64,000 bases of DNA, taken from contig JAQGBZ010000007.1 in NCBI GenBank assembly GCA_034687125.1, forward strand, positions 248,001 through 312,000. Direction: 5' to 3'. The notes beneath the pieces were generated by a model. The model was not told the DNA's origin, searched no databases, and saw only the letters and a list, made by a program, of their open reading frames with translations. Numbering within the stretch: the first letter of the stretch is position 1; each line of letters starts with the position of its first letter. Positions 26,001-38,000 of this stretch are shown here, in pieces. The position numbers and the translations under genes were made by a program. Source of the DNA: Neelides folsomi. Its lineage: Eukaryota; Arthropoda; Collembola; Neelipleona; Neelidae.

Positions 26001-29000
26001 TACAGAATCAAACCTTTATTTTCTTTAAATATATATATATATATATCGTATGAATATGAAACATATTACATACATAAAATATATACATACTAAACTATAT
26101 TATTATAATGATAATAAGGATACATTTTTGATCGCTGGAGTTCCTCGACGCGTTTTATTATTCATTCAAGTAATTTATCATGCACAATATATTTAATGGC
26201 AATAATGACGATGTTGAGTTTTAACCATATGTACACAATCTAAATATATATACGTAAGTAAATACGAACGGAGTTCCCGTTCTCTTTGTGATGAGAGAAA
26301 AAGACAAATGGAAAATAAAAATTGAATATGTCCGATACTCTCGCACACTTTGCTCTCCTTTTCTTTGTTCAAATTCTGTGGCGGTGGTAGTTACGTAGCT
26401 TCTTCTCTCGTCCCACCCTCATTAAACCCGTAGTTCCCGTCGGAAGACCCGTCCTGAGATTCTTCATTCCCCTTTCTTCCACCCAATGAGGACTCGGCTA
26501 GGGCGAGAGACGAGTTAGCGAGATTAGAACTTTCATTCTCATGAGCATCACTCTTTGGAAAATTATGAATCGATTTTAGGAGTTTAATTTAATAGATGCC
26601 CGTCTTGTAATTGTATTAGCCCTCAAGAGGGGCTGTAGATTAGAATGATTTAATTTTCAATTACGGAGAAAAGGCTGAAGAAGGCGATCTAAATATGTTG
26701 AGCGGTGAGGCGTAGATACTAATAACGTCTTAATTGATAATCTTAATCTCTCTTTCCAGATTTATTCAAACAAACTTTGCTCTTATACTCTAGCCCTAAT
26801 AACTAAACTTGTGTGTGTCGTAACATTGTTTGAGAGGAGTTGGTAAGCCAAATTACTCTTGTTTAAATATCTAATGTCTTTCTATATTGTGAGATAGAAA
26901 AAGGGAGTAGTTTGTAGGTATCTAGCCAGTACTTAGTTCCGTGACGGTCCATCATTGGAGGTATGTAGAATTTAGCAAATGGCTTTTTAATAATCCTCCT
27001 TATCTTTCAAAGAGTCGCGTACGAGGCAGACGAGAAAGACTTCCTTAATGAGTATGTATACATACTATAGGGATGACGTGGAGGGAGGACGAGAGAAATG
27101 ATTTATGGAAGGAGTAAATCGGCGGACAAAGTACGGATCCTTGTTGTTGGAACCATCAATGTTTCACAAATGTTTTCTCGTCTTGTGCTAAAATCGATTG
27201 CGCTATTTACTTTCTCTTTTCTTTCATGTAAATTTGGCGATAGCTAGAGAGACAGTGGCTCTTGTGCTTTCTCTTCCGCTCTTGAGGAGACGAGTAGTAG
27301 AGACGAGACATAACCAGTGTTGATCGTGAATAGCACCCATCATAGAACTTAACATAGAGATGTAACCATATTAGCTCAGACTTACTTCTTACTAGAATGT
27401 GGTGGAGTAGGAGAAATATTTGTACACGGAGATTTGTAGTGGAGGGCTGATCAAGTCACAGAAACATATACCTGTTACTACATGCTAGTCTCATGTGCGT
27501 AGTGCTCATCATCCCTCACTCACCGTCACTGCTCACTCGTGGGCCGTGGGAGGACCACAGGGATCGAGCTTTAGTCACATTACCTTCGCTTGTAACATTA
27601 TTTAGTTCTACTTGAAGTGGTTTGGCATGGCTGATCTCACTTCCCAACTTGCACTAATAGAAGTGTTGGCCGACTCCGACCTGTCAATCAAAAGGAATAA
27701 TGCCGCCACTAATCCTATACTGCATCACTCTTGCTCTCCTAGAGGCCAACTGATTACCAAATAGTCAGCGTACTCACGCGGCTTTTTGTGTCTCTCTGGC
27801 GGAGATGAGTTGAAGTCACGACGTCTCCTTTGTGTTTTAGGATTCCCCAATTATGGATATTTCCCCGCTGCACCTGCTGTTCCCACAGCGACAGCGAACG
27901 CTGCTGATCGAGCAAATATTGCCGCTGCAGCGACGGGATACTACGACTACGCTGCAGCCCAAGTAACCATGCATAAGAGATGACCATATCTCCTTCTTGG
28001 GTCCTCGGGGGCGTATCTCCTGAGGAGAAGAAAGGATCTTGGTGGATAATTGATAACCTCTTATCCGGCAGTTGTTGGGATTGCAGGCCAGTCTCCGGAG
28101 CGAGAGTGGAGGGAACCCGGGCAACTCTCCTCTCGGTCGAGATCCTGCCGGCCGCCCTACGCAACGTAAGTCCACGACCCAATCTTTCACTGGTTGTTGG
28201 GCCCAGCCGTGTAGAAAAATAATTACCGATATGGCTTCAAGACCCACCCAGTTTGACTGATCAAACGGAAATTGGGTCGATCTCTATATAGAAAGCTAAA
28301 GGAAGCTCTGTACCTCCCTCATTGTCAGCAGGTGTTTACGTAGTTATCGTAGTCGAAGTCCTCCTGATCTGCTCGTCACCTCTTGGGAAAGGTGTCATAG
28401 GCTCTGCTACCATCCTCAGTTTTCATCTTTCATTGGCATCCGAACTGTGTTCACGTCGGGGTTGAGTCCAATACTAACACTAGCTTCACAAAACTGTAGC
28501 TTGCTCGATACACACACACGGTGCTTCTCTAATCTTCGATAATAATTGACCCCTGGAATGGGCTTCACTATGCATGAAACATTTTGATCAAATCGGTTGA
28601 AATGGTTCGAGGAAATGAAGATGAGTTGATGGGAGTTGGACAAGCTTTGACTTTTCTCTCCCAATCTTCCCTCGGTTCCTTTTGTCTCCTCACTGCTTCT
28701 ATGTAAATATGTCTTTGTGGAATGATTTCCTCGTCAAGCATTCATAACCTCGCTGCTTTTCCGTTTCCTCGACAATGATGGTGGGTCAATTTCAAAACTC
28801 ACACTGCACAATAAACCTGTGTTTGTGGTTATAAAAAGATCACTTTTCCCAACAAAGACTTTGCTTTGGGAAATGCCTTTCTCGCGGATGGGAACCGACA
28901 GATGAGTTATTTTGTATTATCTCCACATATCCGGATTGCCAACATCAACTCTCTGACCAAGTTGTTTTGAACGGAAATGAATTCGAGGGGTTTTCCGCCG

Positions 29001-32000
29001 TTGGAAATAAATCTCTCGACCCATCATACACATTTGCATATTTACTAATATATTATATTATTAGTTATATTTATTATTATTTAACTACGTGTTTTTCCTC
29101 GTTTTTATAATGTGATGTCTATTGTGATTAGCCAATACTAATTGCTTTAGCCGCTTGTGATCAATGCTTTGCCTTCTTTTTTTTAGTTGAACGACATCCC
29201 GAGGAGCTTACGCTTAATATCCCATCTCCGTTGTTATCAAATGGAATCACAGGTTTGTTGTAGTTTTCCATTTTTCGACTCTTTGGCGAACCTTGTTCCA
29301 TTGTGACCTAGCAGGTCATGCAGGGTCGTTCAATATTTATTCTTTCCCTCCCTTGAAATCCAAATTGTCTTTAACCTGACCAGACAGTACATTATATTAA
29401 TAAACTCTTGGAGATAGAGGAGGTTCGGAGAGTGATGGGAATGGAATTGACAACTTTTCCTCGTTTCCTATTAATACTTTCTCCCTTTCCGGAGGAGCGG
29501 GGAGAGAAGAAGGGCCGACGGAAGAATTGAACGTTTATTTATGTAGCCATGATGTAGTTCCTCCGTTCCTCCTCACTCCTACTTTGCAGTTAATTATCAA
29601 TCCTTTATTTTTAAACTCGTCTCCCGAGCTCTCTCAGTCTCCTCAATTAACTTCTCCTATGAACGAGAGAGAGAGGCGGTTGAGGGAAGTTGGTCCAACT
29701 GCTGGTGCTTTTTGCCTTGCCATTGTTAAATAGCTGCTTCATGCGCTTCCTTCAATCCCCGTCACACACACGTCTCCCTTGAGATGACCCAAATGGCGGC
29801 ACTCAAAATCCTCCAAGATAAAACTTGAGTAAATAATTAAATCAAAAAAGATGTCAAATTACAAGTTGAGAAATTCAAATCTTACAAATATCAATTTTAT
29901 TATTTTGTACATCAGATTGAAAATTAACATTGTCTTATTGCTAAAAATTTAAAGAAAAGCTATAAATTAAACAAAGTATCTGTATATAGATTTTCTTTGA
30001 AATAAATCACTTTTTAAGCTAATTAAAATGAATAGGGCCAAATTTTATAAAATAAAATTTTTTGTTTGTTGAATTATTTCATGTTAAGTCTAACAATAAG
30101 TTCAAAATCAAGTAGAATCCAATTGTACATGGAGTTTAGTTTTTACATCTTTAAAAATTTGACATCCTTTTTGAACTCAATTTTTAATATTTTTTACATA
30201 ATTTTGACAATTGGAATTTCTTCGCTTTTTGCAACCTTTGTTCGAATAGAGAATCGTCCCTTTTGGAACGCCAGAATGATAATGGCCCCAAACACTCTTA
30301 ATCTCGCTCTGACAATGATGGATGTTTCTAATTGAATGATGATTTTTTATCTTTAGTCATAAGCAACTACCCAGGAGCGGGTTTTGCTCCACCGGCGTCT
30401 CCGTCAAACAGGGCCTTTCCAACTCCGACCTCTCCAGGGCCGATGGACATCTATGCTGGTGGTGATGGCGTCGGGTATGTCCAGGCCAACTCGCCCCAAC
30501 CTTCCGGCTTCCCCCTCGGAACCGTCTCAAGGGTAGGTCTCTTAATGTCCATCCTCAATGCTTTGTAAAAGTATGACTCAATACTTGTCCCCAGCTTCAA
30601 CTAATTATTTCAGATGGATCGAAATCCCATTTTAACAGTTAGCTTATTTTTGTATTCTCGCATAATTTTAATTTTTAATTTAATGTCTTGTGTGCAATAG
30701 ACGCTTTTTAACATGTAGGTATACAAGTGCGTATTATTATTACCTATTACAAATGTTTTAGGTAAATAAATATCCTTTGTTCGATTCAATGAGCGACTTC
30801 TTAAAGGACCGAGAGAACAGACTTAAGCATTTGTATAGCAATTAGTCTATTTTATATTTTCGCACAATTTTAATTTTCACTTAATGTTAGTGTCTTGTGT
30901 GAAATAGAATTTTTTCCAATTGTATACAAGTATTATTAACTTTTAGGAAAATGTAATTAAGTATTTTTTAGCATTTCAGAATGTCAGTAACTTTATTACT
31001 AGGTATAACTTCATGTGAAGTTTCTAATATTCATTTTATTCATATTGTATTTCTTGTAATATCTTTTAAGACTGATTGATTTCATAGTTCAACTATAAGT
31101 CTGATTTTAATATATAACTTTAACTTTTCAATTGTTTTAGTATTTTATCAATTTTAACACTTATGTAATGTCAAAGTCTTAATTTAAGTAATGAGGGAGT
31201 CTGTAGTGATTCATGAAATAAAATTCAACATATATTATTAATTTAATTAACTTTGTACAACAACTTTTAATATCAACTCACTTAATTTAGATCAAAATAT
31301 TGAATGGTTTTCCATTTAACACCAGCCGCTTTTGCGAACGAATATCATTGAAATACTATAGAATTTTGCTTCATATATTAGAAATTATTTTGCATAAATT
31401 TGGCCGTTATTGCATATGCATACCTATTCCTGTTTGTGGCTTTATTAAGGTTTAAGTTTGTTTGCCTCGAATCCCTGGATCTCTCCTAGAAGACACGAGA
31501 GACTTTAGAGCTATGTTTGGCTAATCTTCCATTAAGTTGGCGAGGCTTACCTGAATAGAATTATGAGCAAGATTAGTCCAAAGCCCCCCAAAATGATGTT
31601 GGGGAAATTAAAGATTGCGGTCGCTGAGTCATTGATGGCGGAAGGGGCTTGAGGGCCTCATCTTTTTTCGCTCCGCTTATTCCAATAGATCTTCACTACA
31701 TATGAGCTGGCGAATGAGAGGAGGATTGGAGTGAAAAGAAAATTAGAATATGGGAAGATTCTCTCTTAATCATCTCGGGTCAATGGGCTTGAGTTTGGGA
31801 GATTCACAATTGCCCTGCTTGCTAATAAATTGCTGGTCTTAAGTGGTTGCTCTCGTATGTTGAAGTAATACAGATCCCCTCTGGCCTTCCTTCTTTCCCC
31901 AATGAAAGGAGTCAGGCTAAAAATGTTGGATGGTTTTCCAGGGCCCTTTAATACCTGCCGCTTTTACGAACGGATATCATTGAGAAACTGGAGACTTCAC

Positions 32001-35000
32001 CGACTTGTGCTATGACAACACTCGATATAAACAATAAGTGCTTCTCTCAATTTCCCCAATGGCTCGCCACGGCGGAAAGGAAAGCGAAGGAAGGACTTTA
32101 TTTCACTCGGCCCATCCAGATGAAGAGAAATAACCTGCTTCCTTCCACACAACAAACCTTGTTCTTTATATATTATATGACTTACCAGTAGGGCGTAATA
32201 ACGTAGGAGTGACTAGAGTTGTAGTCTGGTAGCAAAACCATGGGCGATATGATGTGTCAGGGGAGACGCTCGCCCATTCTGCTCTATATATTTATTTACA
32301 CGTACTTTGGCCGGATTGACCCATTCGATTTCACTCTTCGGTTCCATTCAGGTTGGGCGGAGGAACGGAGGCCAACGACCGTTTCTCCACTCCATTTCAC
32401 ATTGTGATCATCAAATGAAGGGAGAGAGGAGAAGGTGAATTTTGTATGAATGAGAAAACGCCTTTCTTCACGTCTTTCCCCCCCCATCAAGTCGATTGGA
32501 GTGAGACCGAGTTGGTCTCCTTGATGTGCAATGTCGGCTTGGTTCCCTCCCTCATATTTATTATTTGTAAGGAGGAGTCGTTGAGAGTCCGATGGACCCG
32601 TTTAAGATGTCTAATCAAAATTTCCAAAAAAATCCAGATTGGCTTGACCCTCCAACTCATCAGCTGGGTCGAGTCTTGAAAATGTTCAACAGCAGCTTGA
32701 GCTCACGAGAGTCCACAGACTCTGGTTTTACATGGTTGAGAGTCTGAAGGAGGAATGGTGCAAAAGTCCATACCTAAGTTTACTGATAATCAATTTGAAT
32801 TCCTCTACTTGGTTCAAGACTTACTAAATATTTAATATGTGGGATAGCTTGGACTAAAAATTGAACATTAATCAAATCCAAAGGGTATATTAGATTTAAA
32901 TACTTTCCGTTAGCTTCATTTGAGGTAAAATAGAAGGAAATGAAAGCAATCATAAAGGAATATTACACAATAATACAAATATAATATACATACGATGATC
33001 GACACAACTGCACTTGATCGCAGGTTTTTCTTACAGCTTTCTCTTTCCTATATTGATTTTACTCAAATATTTATTGATCCACATTGAAAATATTTTTATT
33101 CTTTTTTAGACTGTTGAGTTTGAGCTTTTTTATCATTTTAGATGTATTATAAATTGTATCTCGTATTTTTACTCATACTGGTTTATTTTATATTTATTTT
33201 GACTTTTCAATTTCTTCTCTTGTTGAAGGATGTGAACTGTTAGTTGAGGCCATTTTCCGTCTCTGTGACTAAATTTGAAAGTAGTCTCATATATTATATT
33301 GAGTGATAGGAGGGTAATATTGTCGTAAAATTTGGATCCTCGTTCTGTATTTTTCAATCTCGGAGATTCCTTTCTTTTTTTATTCTCAACCTCAGCTTTC
33401 CTCTTCACTTTTGGTCCGTGACACATTTGGAGGAGTTAGCTTTGTGAGGCGTTTTGGTAAAGAAGATTTTCCTTTACTTGGGAAGTGGAATTCATAATAA
33501 AATGACTCTCGGCGACGGAGCGACTTCCCCTGTGTCACAACTGATGGGCCGAGGAAGGAAGTTCCTCGGAGCAGAGAAGAGACGTGACTTTGGGATTGAT
33601 TGCTGAATTCACGTTTCTCCTCAGAAACATTCATAGAGTTTGAAACCGCGCGGAACGACTAGTTGGCTCTAGTCACAGGACCTTAGAAGTTGAGGACTGG
33701 ACTCTTCGAAACACTATTTATTATATTATTATAACATAACTACATACATTTAATACATACATATATGGTAGAAACGATAATGTGGTAATTCGCACTTTAA
33801 GGTTGGAGGTAGGATGGGGAATTTTCTTCAAACTACCACTTGGCTTGGTGGCAATAATCCAAAGATCTTTTCTCATATGAATCAAATTTGATTTTGAGTC
33901 TTTTTGTATCTCAAGAACTTCTCTAATCAGTTTTTAATTGTTTATACATCAAATTTAGTTTAAATAATGTACTATGATGTTTTCGAGCATTATATTACTA
34001 CTAGCTTTATTAACTATCAATCTACACGTACAACAAATGGCATTTTACCTTACTTTACTTTTACAAGCTCGAGTGAAACAGAGCAATATTTAATATTTAC
34101 TACTATACATTCTTATATAAGTACATACATACATTTAATATGGATACTATGTAATACAATATAATAGTCTCGTTTGAACCAGAGTCTGGAGCATGAACCA
34201 AATACTTTTTTCATCGCTGTATGCGAATTTAGTCCGTAGGGAAAGATTCAGGGAACATTCATATGAAATATTATAAAATTAGGGAGCTTGGCTGGAATTT
34301 TTTTAAGAAACTCGTTTTCATTTTTACTAAATACATGCGTAACAAAAACTTGTGGTTTAAAAACTTCAATCCGACCTCCACATTTTAGTCGACAAATGGG
34401 AATATTTGTAGATGATGAAAATTAACTGTGATGATCCATTCAAACGTTTTATGGTCAATCCGTAAAAAAACGTTTATTGTAGAAGGACGAATTTCTCTTT
34501 CAGCATCTTCATTTTTACACCAATTTTTCAAAATGACCTGAAAAGTCTATTTTTATCACTTTAGTGGAGGAACGTAGGAGAAATAGGAGCTATAAAAAAT
34601 TCGTATTTAATTCTCGAATCTCTTCAATCCATAAAGACCCATTTAGGAGTGGGACGAGATTGAATAGAATTGTTTTAACTTTAATGCTAACTATATAAAA
34701 AGTGAAAGACGACTGTGTGTGGATCCCAAAAGCACCTTTGGAGATTCAAAGACCTCACGAGTCATTTTCTACGACAACAATGGATTGATATAAAAAACTA
34801 AATTACAACTCATCTTCCTTCTTTTACCACTCAAAGGAGCAATATAGGACATTTGGACATTTTGGTCAAGAGACATTGATTTGCAATTCGGATTTTGTAG
34901 TTGTCGCTCCGCTCTTCTTCAACACGTTCATCTCCAATGATTCACACAATCATTTTTTAATAAGTGGAATCCTAGGAAAATTTAATTTAGCTGAAGCAAT

Positions 35001-38000
35001 TAAACTTTTTTTACAATCAATACTTCATAGCATCCAATACAGAACGTTCCATTGGATGAAGAGGACACATTGAAGAGGAATGGATTTCTATACATATAAG
35101 TAAAAATATATAGTTTATATGAGGGAAGGAGCATCTAAATTGTATGTAGGTCGTTCGAGACTGTGTATAAAATATTATCATACGTATGTTCCATTTGATC
35201 GATATGTTAAACTTTGGATTCAGTGGGGGGGAAAAGTCTGGTGTGGAAAGTTGGGCTCCTTTCTCCTCCATAAAACCTTTTTTTCCATTGTTCTCTCTTA
35301 TCGGGTCCTTTCTTGCCTCCGTTTCTCCTTATCAGGCTCAACTCATATTTTCAACTCGATTCCTCTGCATCGGTTCACTCATTGGGATGAGGTGGGGAGA
35401 AGGTGGGTGATGGCGGCCGCAGGGCCCATTTGGTGTCTTTCTCAAGGACCGCGGGGCCTTGAAGGAAATGTCATATCAGATATACCAAAAAACAAGTTGC
35501 TCACTCTTGTAGACAGGCTGTTGATACGGAAGTTATACGACGGAGAGGTCCCGACAAATCATTATAGACTAGAAATGTGTACCACTGCCCGTACAGCCTC
35601 CCCCAGGGAAACTCTCTCTATGAGTGATGGGTAAAGTGGAAAATCGATGTGAGGCACTCGGAGGAACGTGGGAGCAGCAGGGAACCTCTCTGATGAGCCT
35701 CGCATTGACTTGGGCTCGGGATTCGTTAAGCTGCGGATTTACCCGGATTCCTTCTAGATTATCTCCAATTGTCTTTTCCGTCTCTTTGGAGAGAAAAGTG
35801 GGGAGGTACCTGCCCAGGAAAAGCCTTTGGGTTCCCTCTTCCCGCGGGCGATGTGGTCAGGCTGTTCAGAGTGGCCTCTTCTTCATCGATCTCTCAGGCT
35901 ATTCATCGCTCAAAGGTTGGTGGGAACCGGAAGGAAGCGACCGTCAGCCGCCCAGGAGAAGGTCAGCTGAGGGAGGCGGCGGGTCGGAACTTGCATAACA
36001 ATTTGGGGCCAGGGGGATGTAATGAGGAGTTAAGGAAATACCAATACGGAACAGGTTCATTACTTCCCCTCCATTAATTGACATTTGAGAAGGCTGTTAA
36101 ACTGGGTGGGCTTACTCCCGCCCGCCCCAATCTCGGTTTTTCATTATCCCGGACGGTGGGAGGAGGAAGTGTGAGGTGGGAGAGGGGAGAAAACGCGACC
36201 CGCTTCCTTCTTCTCTCCCATAGAGGTGAGAAAAGACAAGTTGAGGTTGAAATTGATCCAAACAGAAATCAAATGTGATATACTATCTTCAATTTCTTAT
36301 AAATTATTTTATGGGATACGGCTAGTACTATGTATTTATAAGCCTAAGAAGGACCGAGCGACGGGGTAAAGTTGATAAAATATAACTCATCCTTCTTATG
36401 GAATCTTTAATTGAGTCACGAGTCATGAGAGTTATGTATGTGAGAGGAAATGAAGGAGTAATGAACAAGGAAAACATTCGTTTAATCTAAATTACCCCGA
36501 ACGAACATCCATTTGATATCCCAAAACTTTCTTGATGTTGAGGCGTCAAGTGAGTTTTTTTTTGAATTCGGCCCACTCCTGGGCTTCCTAATCATTTTCT
36601 CTCTTTAGCATAGTTTGGGACTTAGGCTCAATTTAACCTTCCGGGGGAAAAGTTGAATATTTTACAAACTTTAAAAGATAAGTCTTGTGCTCCCTCCCTC
36701 ACATAAACCTCCTCCATTCATTCATTTTAAATTTGCGGGGATTGGAGTAAATCATACACAAAAGGAAGGGGAGTTTTAAATATGATGGCTGCCCTTTAAC
36801 TAAATACGTGCTGCACAATTTTTCTTTTTCTCTTGGAGAGAAAGTAAGAGGATTAGGGAAGCTAGGTAAGTGAAGGAAGCCAGATCCTTCCCCCTCACTA
36901 TCCGTTCCATGCAACTTGCTAATGGACAGGTGAATTCAATACGACTGCTTTGCTTACTAGGAGCGATGGGAGCAGCTCACACATCAAACCGTGTCTAAAT
37001 ATTACACAAACTCCAATTCCATTCAATGGCCGTTAATGTGGCTTCGTTTACTTAAGAGCTGCAAAGAAAGAGCCCATCAATCAATAGCTTAAATAGATTT
37101 GTCAAAAACTTATTTTAAGTGGATTATTATCTCCACTCATTGGTTGTGTTTACTTTATAATGTTTTTAAATGTAGAGTTTATTGGATTTGTTTCATTGGG
37201 TTTAAATTCTTCAGCACACTGGAAAACTCTTTTAGTTATAAAATATGAAAGTTGGCGAAAACCGAGATTCGAAATGATCAATTGTCTTTGCATGACTTGA
37301 ATTTAGATAAAAATTCTCTTGAGTTCATGGGGGTTCAACTTTGAATTATTTTCCAATCCCTTTTGATTCCTACTATAATTAAGTCAAGAGATGGGGAATG
37401 ATTGAGCAGCGGGCTGAGTGTAATATTTAGATGCTCCAGATGGAACAAAACACATAGGACATTAGTTCTCAATTCAAAGGGCATTTTCAACTTTGAGATC
37501 TCGAAGATTTGTTATATTATAGAGTTCCTCATTTATAAGGTTAGGTTCAAGGAGGCTCGTTGTTGTTGTTTCGGCCCTTGCTGAGATTGTTCTAGCTACG
37601 GCGGGGGCCGAGGAGCGTCCTCAGCCACGTGGATCCGAAATTAGCCTTTCAACCAGCCCTTTGTTGGGGTCTGGGCGGGATTTCCTATTAAAGTAAGTAT
37701 TAAATGCGTGTCTCTCCTTGTCCCCTGTTGGTGCGGCGGAGAGCGGCCTCGGGCCAGTCACATATTTTCTCCTCTCGCTCTCAGAGAGACTTCTCTTCTG
37801 CCTTCGACGTGTGTAGGTCTTCTGTAAATAATACTCTCACCTTCTTCCTTTGGGCGGCTCGGCCGCCGAGCCCGCCCATCTGATCTCATATAAGTAAAAG
37901 CCCTCCATTGTGAGGAAGGCGGGGTCGCGGCGGTCGAGCCCCAGTGCAACGTGTAGATATAGGCGGCTCGTGAGGACTCCTCACTCGAGCCTCACCCTTC

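Noticed and set aside
25350-27345. Inverted match GATGGGTGCTAT at about 25.36 kb and 27.33 kb as possible transposon ends
   Set aside because: The perfect match is only 12 bases, which is common by chance in 64 kb, and the similarity does not extend as terminal repeats should.
27754-28247. Minus-strand openings of 136 and 142 codons
   Set aside because: They are antisense shadows of Musashi exons 11 and 12.
35119-35998. Two overlapping plus-strand openings of 171 and 124 codons in Musashi intron 14
   Set aside because: They sit in different frames of the same GC-rich text with biased Ser/Arg/Gly content and no recognisable motif, as expected for chance openings.
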